Origin: Variovorax paradoxus
Lineage (GTDB): Bacteria; Pseudomonadota; Gammaproteobacteria; Burkholderiales; Burkholderiaceae_C
Length of the DNA stretch: 64,000 bases
Reading direction: 5' to 3'
Assembly (NCBI RefSeq): GCF_902712855.1
Contig: NZ_LR743507.1
Span: forward strand, 3,830,001-3,894,000
The notes beneath the pieces were generated by a model that made no database searches, had not been told where the DNA came from, and saw only the letters and a list, made by a program, of their open reading frames with translations. The position numbers and the translations under genes were made by a program. Shown piece by piece: positions 1 to 8,338 of the stretch. The stretch's first letter is position 1. Every line of letters begins with the position of its first letter.

Positions 1-165
1 GTGAAGGCCGACCCGAAGGTGGCCACGACTATCCGCCTGGACGCGGAGGTGCTGGAAGCACTCAAAGCGGCAGGGCCAGGCTGGCAAACGCGCGCAAACG
101 ACGCTCTGCGTGCGGCTTTCGTGGCGAAGAAGGCAGCGCCCCGTGTGCCGCGCACCACGGCATGA
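1..165 (+). CDS. BrnA-like antitoxin, C-terminal part (5' end may lie outside window)
   Basis: The open frame from base 1 encodes about 54 residues with the segment TIRLDAEVLEALKAAGPGWQ followed by TRANDALRAAF. This is the ribbon-helix-helix DNA-binding end typical of BrnA (DUF4415) antitoxins, which neutralise the RNase BrnT and repress their own operon. The GTG at base 1 need not be the true start, and brnT, if present, would lie to the left. Its TGA overlaps the ATG of the next gene (ATGA), so the two are translationally coupled. BrnA usually follows brnT rather than a nucleoside enzyme, so this pairing is unusual. Family assignment rests on the motif alone. Confidence 0.65.
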   Translation: MKADPKVATTIRLDAEVLEALKAAGPGWQTRANDALRAAFVAKKAAPRVPRTTA

Positions 166-617
166 GCACAGTAGCGCGCCCCCGCGTTTACCTCGCAGGC
201 CCTGACGTCTTCCGGCCCGATGCGGAACAGCACTTCGCCGTAATGGCCGCTGCGTGCGAGACGCTCGGCCTCGAAGCACTCTCCCCGTTCGACGCGTCGA
301 TCACCGCCAGCATCCCGCCGCACGCGATCTACGAGGCCAACATGGCGATGATTCGTTCAGCCCATGGGGTTGTGGCGAACCTGGAGGCCTTCCGCGGCGC
401 CGGGCCGGACTCGGGCACTGCTTTCGAGGTCGGAGCAGCCGTGGCACTTGGCCTGCCAGTGGTCGCCTATGGCGGCCAGCCTGCTGACTTCGGCGTCAAC
501 TTGCAGCAGGCGCTTGTCTTCGTGTCCGGTGCCGAGGAGGCGCTGCAGCTGATAGCAAGGTTACTGTTCGGCGTGACGCAGCCTACGGTACCGCCGGCGA
601 TGCGCGATCTTCGGTAA
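162..617 (+). CDS. Nucleoside 2-deoxyribosyltransferase
   Basis: A 151-residue protein matching the nucleoside 2-deoxyribosyltransferase fold. An N-terminal strand YLAGPDVF starts the nucleotide-binding region. The segment GTAFEVGAAVALGLPVV carries the conserved glutamate expected to act as nucleophile, and the preceding D of AGPDSGTAFE fits the substrate-binding Asp. Members swap the base on 2'-deoxynucleosides or hydrolyse deoxynucleotides. The gene overlaps the BrnA-like gene by ATGA. Whether it serves host salvage or phage nucleotide supply cannot be told from sequence. It ends 60 bp before the convergent acyltransferase gene. Confidence 0.85.
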   Translation: MSTVARPRVYLAGPDVFRPDAEQHFAVMAAACETLGLEALSPFDASITASIPPHAIYEANMAMIRSAHGVVANLEAFRGAGPDSGTAFEVGAAVALGLPVVAYGGQPADFGVNLQQALVFVSGAEEALQLIARLLFGVTQPTVPPAMRDLR

Positions 618-678
618 CTGTGTCGAGCAGAAAACGCACAACTCAGACGCGGCCAATGACGGAATAGCGGTCAGTCGC

Positions 679-1755
679 CTATCGGCGCCCTAGCTGCAGC
701 TCGGCCGGGAGATCAACAGGCTTCGACTCATTCCGACGCCCAGGGGCAAGGCGTTTTGAAAGAGCGATTGCGGGCTTCTCGACCCATCGATGAATGACGT
801 AGGAGGCAAGCAGCACCCCCGGCACATAGAGCGCGAACTTAAGGGGCAGCTTCCCGTGCGGCGTGTAGCTGAAGACCAATGTGGAGACTGATGTGTGGAT
901 CGCATACATCGGATAGGAGATCTCTCCCACGAAATTTGCAACTCGCCCACGCAAGAAAGGGATCGAGTTCCTGTACACAAAAACAGCCCCGAAGATCGCC
1001 GCCGCCAACACGAATGAGAGAAGCGGTGTGCCCCAGGAAGTGAAAAGCCTCATAGGGCCCATCAAGAAAACGCAACTTGAGGCGAGCATGCCAAGCCACA
1101 TGTCGCCAGCACTGATCCGGCCAGTGAAGTGCAAGGACGCGAAGAAGGCGATAAACATGAACGGCAACATGGTCGCTGCAAAACCGATGTCGCCAGTCCA
1201 TGCCGGGCCAAGACCTGGAAACTTGAAAGCGAACATCGCCACAAGGATGAGGAAGCCCAGCGATAGTCGGTTGATCGATGCCCACGATCCCCGCGAAATC
1301 CACAGGATGGCCGCGCAGATCAAGTAGAACTTGAGCTCGATCTGAAGCGTCCATACAACCGGCTGTGGCATGGCGTGCGGCGGTTCCCATAGTCCACCAA
1401 CGAGCGAAACCATCAAGAAGTACAGCCTAGCCATGTCGAAGTTGGCGGCGTAATTTCCGACCAGTATCCCGACCGCAACATGCAGCAGGCAACACACCGC
1501 AAAAACCGGGTAGAGGCGCAGTGCGCGTCGGATCAAGAACTCGCGTGCGGAGGTAGACCCGAGGGCGATGGGCGTCACGAAGCCACTGATCAAAAAGAAG
1601 ACGGCAACGGCAACCCCGCCGATGAATGCCGAGACCTCAAACCGCAAATCGCCCGGCACTGTGTACGTGTTCGAGATTACGAAATGCTCAAGCGCAACTG
1701 CGCAGGCAGCTGCGCCTCGGAGCCCATTCAGAGCATCGATCCGCTTTTTGTCCAT
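679..1755 (-). CDS. Acyltransferase-3 family membrane protein (O-acetyltransferase type)
   Basis: A 358-residue polytopic membrane protein that begins with the family signature (DALNGLRGAAACAVALEHF, residues about 7-25) holding the conserved Arg and His, followed by about ten hydrophobic helices. Family members move acetyl groups from the cytoplasm to lipopolysaccharide, capsule or other glycans in the inner membrane. The gene lies just beyond the lysis genes on the same strand, a usual place for lysogenic-conversion genes such as O-antigen acetylases, and is less GC-rich than the phage core. The role as a seroconversion gene is inference. The basic C-terminal tail is expected in the cytoplasm. 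Confidence 0.85.
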   Translation of the reverse strand: MDKKRIDALNGLRGAAACAVALEHFVISNTYTVPGDLRFEVSAFIGGVAVAVFFLISGFVTPIALGSTSAREFLIRRALRLYPVFAVCCLLHVAVGILVGNYAANFDMARLYFLMVSLVGGLWEPPHAMPQPVVWTLQIELKFYLICAAILWISRGSWASINRLSLGFLILVAMFAFKFPGLGPAWTGDIGFAATMLPFMFIAFFASLHFTGRISAGDMWLGMLASSCVFLMGPMRLFTSWGTPLLSFVLAAAIFGAVFVYRNSIPFLRGRVANFVGEISYPMYAIHTSVSTLVFSYTPHGKLPLKFALYVPGVLLASYVIHRWVEKPAIALSKRLAPGRRNESKPVDLPAELQLGRR

Positions 1756-1825
1756 TTTCTTCTTCTAGAGGAGTCTGCCTCCCGACGGTCGCAATGATAA
1801 ATGGTTGCTCAAGAGCGACTCTCCT

Positions 1826-2350
1826 TTACGGAAGCGTCACTGCATCGGCGTGCCGCTCGCAGATGGTGCCGGCGGCGCCGCGTTTATCAGCGATGCGCGC
1901 CAGTTCTCCCGCTCGAGCGTCAGCCCGGCCGAACAGGTCGGCAAGCAAATCGAGGGGGTCGGCGGTTGTCGGCCCTCCGGCGGCAGCGGCGGGCGCTGCG
2001 CTGGCTGCACGGACGGCGGCGCGATAGGTGGCAAGCTGCTGGTGCAGCTGACGAGCAGCATCCCCAGCGCGATCAGCGTCAGCGCGTGCAGCGGCGATCT
2101 GTTTTTGTCCATCTTGAATGACTCCATCGACGCGGGTGCGCCATGTCTGTTCGAGGGTGCGCTGCGCGCGCTCGGCCAGGCGGGCGGACTCAGCTGCAGT
2201 GGCGCGGTAGTCGGCCAGCTCAGTGCGCGCCGAGGCGGTGTCGCTGCGCTGCTCTGCGAGGCGCACGGTCTGCAGGCCCAGCAGCGCCAGAAGACCGGCG
2301 ACAGCGATCAACCGCCAGTTGCCGACGGCCCAAGCCAGCGCGGCGCTCAC
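1826..2350 (-). CDS. Rz: Rz-like i-spanin (inner-membrane spanin subunit)
   Basis: A 174-residue protein with a short N-terminus, one transmembrane segment (WRLIAVAGLLALLGLQTVRL) and a long charged helical region predicted to span the periplasm. This is the i-spanin plan: it fuses inner and outer membranes in the last step of lysis. The start is a GTG that overlaps the stop of the endolysin-like gene (GTGA). No longer start is likely because upstream codons sit inside that gene. A second gene (Rz1) is embedded in another frame, the classical Rz/Rz1 arrangement. Confidence 0.82.
   Translation of the reverse strand: MSAALAWAVGNWRLIAVAGLLALLGLQTVRLAEQRSDTASARTELADYRATAAESARLAERAQRTLEQTWRTRVDGVIQDGQKQIAAARADADRAGDAARQLHQQLATYRAAVRAASAAPAAAAGGPTTADPLDLLADLFGRADARAGELARIADKRGAAGTICERHADAVTLP
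1837..2112 (-). CDS. Rz1: Rz1-like o-spanin lipoprotein, nested in Rz
   Basis: About 91 residues, read in a different frame wholly inside Rz. It starts with a signal sequence and lipobox (ALGMLLVSC), so it would be lipidated and sorted to the outer membrane. The mature part is proline-rich (PPLPPEGRQPPTP), as in Rz1 proteins. The ATG at 2112 is preferred over one 15 bases upstream because GGAG lies 9 bases before it. It is expected to pair with the Rz periplasmic domain. The mature domain is somewhat longer than in lambda Rz1. Confidence 0.78.
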   Translation of the reverse strand: MDKNRSPLHALTLIALGMLLVSCTSSLPPIAPPSVQPAQRPPLPPEGRQPPTPSICLPTCSAGLTLERENWRASLINAAPPAPSASGTPMQ

Positions 2351-2877
2351 GGAAGCCCCAGGAAGGCGCGCGCGGCGCGGTGGTGTCTTTCCCACTCGGC
2401 GCGCAGCTGGGCCCGCTTCGCGGGCGTCCCGCGCGCGTGTGCACCAGGTCGCCAGGCGTGCAGGTAGAGGAGCCATGCGGCCTCGGTGTCCGTCACCCGC
2501 GGCAGCGCACCGGGCTCGGTCCAAAGCAGCAGACGTGCAAGGATCGCGGCCAGCACGTCGTCGTTCTCGATGGCGATCCAAACCGCCAAGGTGGTGAACG
2601 CCACGTGGCGGGCGTCACAGGCAGCACAAGCCAAGTCTTTGGTTGCCGGATGGGTCATGGTGCCCGCCACCATGCCGCCGCCCTGCTCGGCCTGCCAGAA
2701 CGAGCGCGCCGGCCCCTTCTTTGAAAAGTCGTTCACGACCTGCCACCGGTGCTCGAACTTCGATTCCTGCAATCCGATGGCCAGCAGCATGACGCGCGCC
2801 TCGAGACTGGTCATCTTCGCCGGCAGCCAGGCAAGGGCGGGCTCGATGCCGGTGCGCATGATTTCGTCGAGGGTCAT
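2347..2877 (-). CDS. Endolysin candidate (lytic-transglycosylase-like)
   Basis: A 176-residue protein between membrane proteins and the spanins, where a cell-wall enzyme is expected. The segment LLAIGLQESKFEHRWQV resembles the catalytic helix region of lysozyme-fold transglycosylases (Glu in QESKF), and SFWQAEQGGG resembles the substrate-binding stretch that follows. There is no signal peptide, so export would need a holin. It overlaps both neighbours by four bases. The enzymatic class is inferred from motif and position; it does not match a standard endolysin clearly. Confidence 0.6.
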   Translation of the reverse strand: MTLDEIMRTGIEPALAWLPAKMTSLEARVMLLAIGLQESKFEHRWQVVNDFSKKGPARSFWQAEQGGGMVAGTMTHPATKDLACAACDARHVAFTTLAVWIAIENDDVLAAILARLLLWTEPGALPRVTDTEAAWLLYLHAWRPGAHARGTPAKRAQLRAEWERHHRAARAFLGLP

Positions 2878-3383
2878 GGCTTGCTTTCGTTGAGGGGAAC
2901 CACGTCGCTGACCGCAGGGTCGGCCGGCGCGCCGTTGCGCACCTTCGCGCGAGCGTTGTCGATTGCGTCAGTGACGAACTTGTCCACCACGCCCAGCCAA
3001 CGGCCGCGCGATGCGCCAGCCACCACGAGGATCCAGATGCGCCACCCGCGGGTGATCTGCGGCAGGCTCACGAGATCGATCTGCTTCATCGCATCGGCGG
3101 CCGAGTTCCAGGCTTCCACGCAGATCAGCGCGAAGACACCGCCGACCACGGCGACCAGCATGTCTTTCGCGAGGACGAACTTCAGGTCTCCGACAAGCGC
3201 CTTGAAGCTCATCATGGTGACCATCGTGCGGCCGATGCCGCCGAGCAGGCCTGCGGCTCCGGCCAGCCCCAGCGAGATCCAGTCGAACGCCATCACGTCC
3301 TGCGCGAGCGTCGTGTTCGCATAGCAGACGGCGCTGTACGCGAGGAGCCAGGCCGCGGCGGCCGAGGAAAAAGTCTTGTTCAT
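2874..3383 (-). CDS. Membrane protein of lysis cassette, holin candidate
   Basis: 169 residues with an N-terminal hydrophobic stretch (AAAAWLLAYSAVCYA) that may be a signal or first helix, then two clear transmembrane stretches (ISLGLAGAAGLLGGIG and MLVAVVGGVFALICVEAW) and a charged C-terminal half. Its place just upstream of the endolysin candidate, with a four-base overlap, suggests a holin or a holin regulator. No holin family signature was recognised. Confidence 0.55.
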   Translation of the reverse strand: MNKTFSSAAAAWLLAYSAVCYANTTLAQDVMAFDWISLGLAGAAGLLGGIGRTMVTMMSFKALVGDLKFVLAKDMLVAVVGGVFALICVEAWNSAADAMKQIDLVSLPQITRGWRIWILVVAGASRGRWLGVVDKFVTDAIDNARAKVRNGAPADPAVSDVVPLNESKP

Positions 3384-3925
3384 CGTGCGGCTTCCTGTTC
3401 TTGCTTTACGTGCGCTTCCGCCCGCTCTCGGGCTTGCTGGGAGTTCACGGAGTACGCGTAGAACATGCCGATGACCACTGTGACTGCCGAGCGCACCAGG
3501 TACGAGCCACTGAGCGAACCGAGGTCAAGAGGCGCTGCCAGGTTCGCAAGATAGATCCAGGTCACCGAAATGAGGAAGCACCCGCCCGCGGCCACGATGC
3601 GCGGCCAATACAGCCCGAGCTTCGTCGGGATGGCGATCAGCGTGCACAGGTGGGGCAAGCAGGCCAGCACGCCGGTAGTGAACAGGCCCGTGACCATGTA
3701 CGGCGATGGAGCCAACTTGGCAACCCGGTAGATCAACGATTCCTGCACGTCGTACAGGTACAGTTGCGGCTCGATCACCAGCAGCAGCACGATGATCACC
3801 GCGGCGGCTTGGTACATGCGGATTTCCTTTTGCGCACGCGCCAGTGGCGACAGCGTGATCGAGGGAGCACGCTTCACCCATTCGGCCAGCTTCTCGGGGG
3901 TGTCGATCTGGATTGACATGGTCAT
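3380..3925 (-). CDS. Polytopic membrane protein, holin/antiholin candidate
   Basis: 181 residues with about four hydrophobic segments (AAAVIIVLLLVIEPQLYLY, then GLFTTGVLACLPHLCTLIAI, AAGGCFLISVTWIYLANLA and VRSAVTVVIGMFYAY) between charged termini. The C-terminus is rich in Arg, Glu and Gln and likely cytoplasmic. It overlaps the next membrane gene by four bases, so the two are probably made together and may act as a holin and antiholin pair. No family was recognised. Confidence 0.5.
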   Translation of the reverse strand: MTMSIQIDTPEKLAEWVKRAPSITLSPLARAQKEIRMYQAAAVIIVLLLVIEPQLYLYDVQESLIYRVAKLAPSPYMVTGLFTTGVLACLPHLCTLIAIPTKLGLYWPRIVAAGGCFLISVTWIYLANLAAPLDLGSLSGSYLVRSAVTVVIGMFYAYSVNSQQARERAEAHVKQEQEAAR

Positions 3926-3934
3926 ACCCCTCGA

Positions 3935-4348
3935 TCAGTTGTCGAACACCGGCGCGGCCGGCAGCATCGCGATCAGCTGCTCGAGCGTCGGCTCTTCGGC
4001 GTCTCCCGCCTGCACCGCCGCCATCAGCTGGTAGCAGGTCGCATAGACCTGATCCATCCAGGTTCCGAATGCGACGCCGTCCGCGTGGAAAGGGCTGTCC
4101 GGCAGCGCTGCGCGCACCGATGCACTCAGAATGCTGTCGTAGCCCTTGGCACGAGCTGCGGCGTTCAGGTGCGCATCCACGCCGGCGAGAAGCACCGCGG
4201 CGCGCTGATCGAGCGTCGGCCCTGTCGGCAGCGCCGGCTCGTTGTCGGCAGACCATTCGACGAAGGCCAGGTAGTCGGCGTTCTCCGGGTCGATTGGAAT
4301 GGTGGCGCCATCTTCGCGGAGGATGTAGTTCGAGAATTTCGTGTACAT
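3935..4348 (-). CDS. Tail fibre assembly-like protein
   Basis: A 137-residue soluble protein directly after the fibre gene. The N-terminus (YILREDGATIPIDPENADYLAFVEW) resembles the short proteins found after phage fibre genes, many of which help fold or attach fibres. The acidic, helical remainder has no catalytic motif. Function is inferred from position and this N-terminal resemblance. Confidence 0.5.
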   Translation of the reverse strand: MYTKFSNYILREDGATIPIDPENADYLAFVEWSADNEPALPTGPTLDQRAAVLLAGVDAHLNAAARAKGYDSILSASVRAALPDSPFHADGVAFGTWMDQVYATCYQLMAAVQAGDAEEPTLEQLIAMLPAAPVFDN

Positions 4349-4351
4349 GGT

Positions 4352-5221
4352 TCAGAGCTCCGCAGAGGCAGACGCGGTGTAATCGACAACGTAAGAATCG
4401 CCAGCTGTGGAGCAGTTCAGCTCGCATCGGAATCCACGAACCGTCGCCGCGAGATAGACGAACGTGGCGGCATTCGAGGCCGAGCCTGTGGCGAATGTGG
4501 CGATGGTCGGCGTCGCCCTCATCACCACCGGAAGGTTCACCATGGTCGAGGTGGCTTGTCCAGGTGTGGTCGCCAGGAATCGCGCCCCGACGTTGACGAG
4601 CTGGAAGTAGCGCCGGTTCAGCAACTCTTCGAAAGTGAGCGGTCGACGCTCATACGGCGTTGGCACGAGGCCAGGCTCAAACTGCACTCGGGACAGAGTG
4701 CCGGTGCCAAACTCGATGGACAGGTTCGTGTTCGCTGCCACGCCAGTGGCGGTCACGCCTGTCGCCGCTGCAGCGCCCGCGCCGATCTTTCCTTGGGAGG
4801 TGCCGAACCACGACATCGCGTAGTCGCCGCCCTCGATCAGATTGCCCTCGATCGGTTGCACCAGCGAGCCGGCGGTGATGGTCATGACGATGTCAGGGCC
4901 CGACGCGGCAAAGGTGTAGCTGCAGCCGGCCGCGCCCGCCTTCCAGCCGTCGTGCCCGTAGACACCGGCTGCGAGCACCACCGAGCCAGCCTTCGCGCGC
5001 TGGTTGACGACGAAGTTCGGATTGCGCGCGCGGTTGCGGAAGCTGATGACGGGGCCGATGCCGAGCCGGGCACGCGCATCCGCCGCCAAGCCAGTCGATC
5101 CGAGAAGGCCTGCAGCCCCCCAAAGGTTCTCCCACAACGCGTCGAAGCCGGCTCGGGCCTGCGCGTTGCTGGGCGTGGCGCCGCTGCCGGCGATGCTATC
5201 TTTTGCGGGTGGTGCGGGCAT
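4352..5221 (-). CDS. Tail fibre / receptor-binding protein
   Basis: 289 residues located after the tip protein J. The middle contains RNPNFVVNQRAKAG and ends with a jelly-roll-like stretch rich in Thr, Ala and Ser, as in carbohydrate-binding fibre ends. The motif YERRPLTFEELLNRRYFQ near residue 200 is common in phage fibre proteins. It should contact the host surface. A minus-strand terminator separates it from J, so it may be expressed at a different level. Confidence 0.65.
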   Translation of the reverse strand: MPAPPAKDSIAGSGATPSNAQARAGFDALWENLWGAAGLLGSTGLAADARARLGIGPVISFRNRARNPNFVVNQRAKAGSVVLAAGVYGHDGWKAGAAGCSYTFAASGPDIVMTITAGSLVQPIEGNLIEGGDYAMSWFGTSQGKIGAGAAAATGVTATGVAANTNLSIEFGTGTLSRVQFEPGLVPTPYERRPLTFEELLNRRYFQLVNVGARFLATTPGQATSTMVNLPVVMRATPTIATFATGSASNAATFVYLAATVRGFRCELNCSTAGDSYVVDYTASASAEL

Positions 5222-5240
5222 CTCTGCTCCTTTCGATGAA

Positions 5241-5264
5241 CGAAAAAAAGCCCGCTCGAGGCGG
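5241..5264 (-). terminator. Intrinsic terminator between J and fibre genes
   Basis: On the minus strand GCCCGC, a TCGAG-type 5-base loop and GCGGGC form a hairpin followed by seven T residues. It sits between the J stop codon and the fibre start. Confidence 0.75.
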
Positions 5265-5290
5265 GCCGTTGTTGATGCGGGATGGGCGGG

Positions 5291-8200
5291 CTAGTAGCCC
5301 TTGAGCGTGATGTCGGCGGTAGCGCCAGCGACGGCGGCGCCCGCCGCGTTGTAGGCCCAGATCACTGGGGCCATCGGGTTGGTCTTGTCGATGCGGATGG
5401 TCACCGCGCCGCTGCCATTCACCTGCAGCGTGGCCTGGATGTTCTTGATGACCGAGAAAAGCTCGTTGTAGGGAATCACCGTCCCGGCCGCTGAGATGGC
5501 CAGGTTGTCGATGTTCTCCTCGATGTCTGGAGCGTCCACGGTGACCACCAAACCCTGCAAGATGCCCCGGGTTGCGCCGGCGCCGAGGGTGACGCGGAAC
5601 TGGTACACGTCGTTCGCAACCACGATCTGGCCAGGCCATGGCATCCAGTCGCCGGGAGGTCCGTAGAAGGGCTCGCTGTCAGGGCCGTAGAAAGAATCCT
5701 CGTCGGGCCCATAGAAGGCGCCAGGGCCTGCAAGCCGGTACTCGATGCGCAGGTCGATGCCCTGCACGTCGGCAACCACCGTCATCTTCGACCCAGCGAG
5801 CGCGGAGCCGATCGGCAGCGGCGTGGTGACGTAGACCATCTCCGCATAGGACTCGGCCTTGTAGAACGGTGCCGTGTCGCCGCCGTAGAACGCCTGGTTG
5901 TCCGACCCATAAAACGAATCCAACGGGTCCGCGGTGGGGTCGCCGGAGACCAGCGTCCACCCGCTCTGTTCCCCGGCGGCAGCCGGCCATCCGAGCGCCT
6001 TGTAGTCCCACTCCTCGACGACGTTTGCGATGGGCGGGTCGCCCAGGTTCATCACCACCACGCCCGGCAGGAAGGACTGATTGCCGCTCGTGTCCTGCGC
6101 CTTGACCATGATGGTCACCAAGCCGCCGGGCCGCATCTCCGGCTCCCACGGGCTCTCCGTCACGAGTCCCTGATGCAGGGGCGCGGCGCTGTTCCAGTCT
6201 TGGTTCTGGGTGTAGTGGAAGCGGAAGACGAAGCCCGCAAGGTCTGGCACGCGCCGCGACAACGACCACGACAGCACGGTGCCAGCGATGGAGAGGTTCT
6301 CGACATTGGGCGGCGGCTCGGTCTTGCCGATGACCTGATGCATCAGTTGCGGACTCCAGTCGCTGACCGTGATTCCGTTGCGCGTGCGCGCGCGGATCAG
6401 GATCACAGCGAGATCGGCCACGCCCGAGAACTTCAACCCAGTCGCATCACCTGGCGCAGTCTCGCGTATCCACTCCCCGTCCGGCAGGACGCGGTGCTCG
6501 AGTTCGACGGCCCCGCCATTCAGAATCGAAGCGTCGAGGATTGGGGACCAGGTCACCCGCACGCCGTTCAAGATGGTGCCGTCACCTTGAACGATCAGCT
6601 CGTCTTCGCCGCTGCTGACCGAGAGGATCGCCGGCGGGTGAATGTCCCATGGCTGCGGAAGGTTGCTGTTCGGGGCCAGACCGCCCGGCAGGAAGCCAGC
6701 GCCCCAGGTGAAGATCGCCGCAGTGGTTTCCTTCAGCATCAACACGATGCGACCGTCCGGCACGAACGTGCGCGACAGGATCCGGAACTCTTTGTTGCTG
6801 AAGCCGTAGCGGGGCAAGTCCAGCAGCACCCCGTCGAAAAGCTCCAGCGGATAGGCGCTCATCTTGAACGACAGCGTCACCGTCATCGGATCGCGGCTGT
6901 CGCGCAGCATGATGCCGGCGATGTGGAACGCCTGCCCCGCGTAGAACACGGCCGGCATCTGCACTTCCTGAGAAAGCTCTGCGCCATCGGCGGCAACCAA
7001 GGCGTCTGCCCGGAACGGCGTGATCGTGGTCTCGATGTAGTTCGCCGCCTGGTCCCAGATTCGGATCGCGACGGTGTTGAACTTCTCGTTGCGCGGTCGA
7101 TGCGGGTTCAGCGCGTTCGGGTTCTGCGAGATCGATCCATCGCCGTTGCGCTGCACCGTCGCTAGGTCCCGCTCGGTCAGCGTCATCACCGGCAACTGGT
7201 AAACGCCTGCGCGCACGAACAGCTCGCCGGCGGCGTAGGCCCACTCGCCGCCCATGGCTTGCGCCAGGTCGTCCAGCACGTCGCGAGTGGCAGTGCCGAA
7301 GGGGATCACGATCGCAGCGCGATACATCCGAACGACGGTGCCGGGGATGTAGTCGATCGTGTCGTCACAGGCGTTGGCCGCCGCGATGATCCGCGTGTCC
7401 TCGGCCGGGGTGAAGCTGGTGCGCTTCCCGAACTGCGGCAGTTGCATGACGTGCCGCATCATCAACGCGGGGTTCTCGGAGAACTGGGTCGGGCCCGTGC
7501 GCGTGTCCAGCATCTTCGCGCCGCGCAGGACAGCGGTCACCGTGGGAATGCCCGATGGCAGCGCACCATCGTTGTATGCGAAGTGGCAGACCAGGTAAGC
7601 CACGCCCCGAGCCCGGTGGTCTGCGGTCCAGACACCCGGCTGCATCACCATCAGCTCGCCGTCGGCAGCTTGATCAGGCGAGCCCAGGTGCTTCAGGATG
7701 CGCACGAAGGAATTGAACCCCTCATACTGGTAGTGCACCTTCACAGTCCAGCCCGGCAGCTGGTTGATGATCGTCACGACGCGACCGGACACGGTGCACT
7801 CGACCGGGTGTCCGCCGATCTGGCCGACAGGTGACTCGATGGCGGAGACCGATCCGGCAATAGGGTCGCGGTCCAGCGTGATGGTGTCCGCTCCGAACGG
7901 CACCGACTGCTCCGCGCTGATCGTGGCGGGGCGTCCGTATGGCGCTGAGGTGACTTGGCCCACTTCGTTCACGTCGACGGGCTGATCATTCAGGTAGATC
8001 TGCTCGTAGCCGTCGATCTCGTGGCCGGCCATCGCGATGCACAGGACGAACAGCTCTTTGTACTGCCCGATGCTGGTCTTGTAGAACGCGTGCCCGCCCT
8101 TGCGCACGCGGCCCAGGACCAGCTCGCGCGGCATCGTGGTGCCGGGGTAGTTCACGAGTCGGTCGACCTGCGCGGCATCGAACTGCGCGCGCGCCACGCG

Positions 8201-8338
8201 CTCGGCCTTGCGCTTCTGGTAGCTGGAGAGCGCGATCGTGCCCACCAACGTGATCGCGTACGAGATACCGACGACGACGGCCGATGTGACGCTGAGCCCG
8301 GTTGCCCAGGCGACGACGGGAGCGATGAACGTTGGCAT
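5291..8338 (-). CDS. Tail tip / host specificity protein J
   Basis: A 1015-residue protein, the largest in the tail module, in the position of lambda J after the peptidase-like gene. The N-terminus has two hydrophobic stretches, then a tip-assembly region (ELVLGRVRKGGHAFYKT near residue 75). The central part (about 580-780) looks like fibronectin-type beta domains. Toward the C-terminus two clusters of FYG(P/S/G)D motifs occur (near residues 820-840 and 865-890), which is unusual. J-type proteins form the tail tip and choose the host receptor. Assignment rests on size, position and the N-terminal pattern. Confidence 0.82.
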   Translation of the reverse strand: MPTFIAPVVAWATGLSVTSAVVVGISYAITLVGTIALSSYQKRKAERVARAQFDAAQVDRLVNYPGTTMPRELVLGRVRKGGHAFYKTSIGQYKELFVLCIAMAGHEIDGYEQIYLNDQPVDVNEVGQVTSAPYGRPATISAEQSVPFGADTITLDRDPIAGSVSAIESPVGQIGGHPVECTVSGRVVTIINQLPGWTVKVHYQYEGFNSFVRILKHLGSPDQAADGELMVMQPGVWTADHRARGVAYLVCHFAYNDGALPSGIPTVTAVLRGAKMLDTRTGPTQFSENPALMMRHVMQLPQFGKRTSFTPAEDTRIIAAANACDDTIDYIPGTVVRMYRAAIVIPFGTATRDVLDDLAQAMGGEWAYAAGELFVRAGVYQLPVMTLTERDLATVQRNGDGSISQNPNALNPHRPRNEKFNTVAIRIWDQAANYIETTITPFRADALVAADGAELSQEVQMPAVFYAGQAFHIAGIMLRDSRDPMTVTLSFKMSAYPLELFDGVLLDLPRYGFSNKEFRILSRTFVPDGRIVLMLKETTAAIFTWGAGFLPGGLAPNSNLPQPWDIHPPAILSVSSGEDELIVQGDGTILNGVRVTWSPILDASILNGGAVELEHRVLPDGEWIRETAPGDATGLKFSGVADLAVILIRARTRNGITVSDWSPQLMHQVIGKTEPPPNVENLSIAGTVLSWSLSRRVPDLAGFVFRFHYTQNQDWNSAAPLHQGLVTESPWEPEMRPGGLVTIMVKAQDTSGNQSFLPGVVVMNLGDPPIANVVEEWDYKALGWPAAAGEQSGWTLVSGDPTADPLDSFYGSDNQAFYGGDTAPFYKAESYAEMVYVTTPLPIGSALAGSKMTVVADVQGIDLRIEYRLAGPGAFYGPDEDSFYGPDSEPFYGPPGDWMPWPGQIVVANDVYQFRVTLGAGATRGILQGLVVTVDAPDIEENIDNLAISAAGTVIPYNELFSVIKNIQATLQVNGSGAVTIRIDKTNPMAPVIWAYNAAGAAVAGATADITLKGY

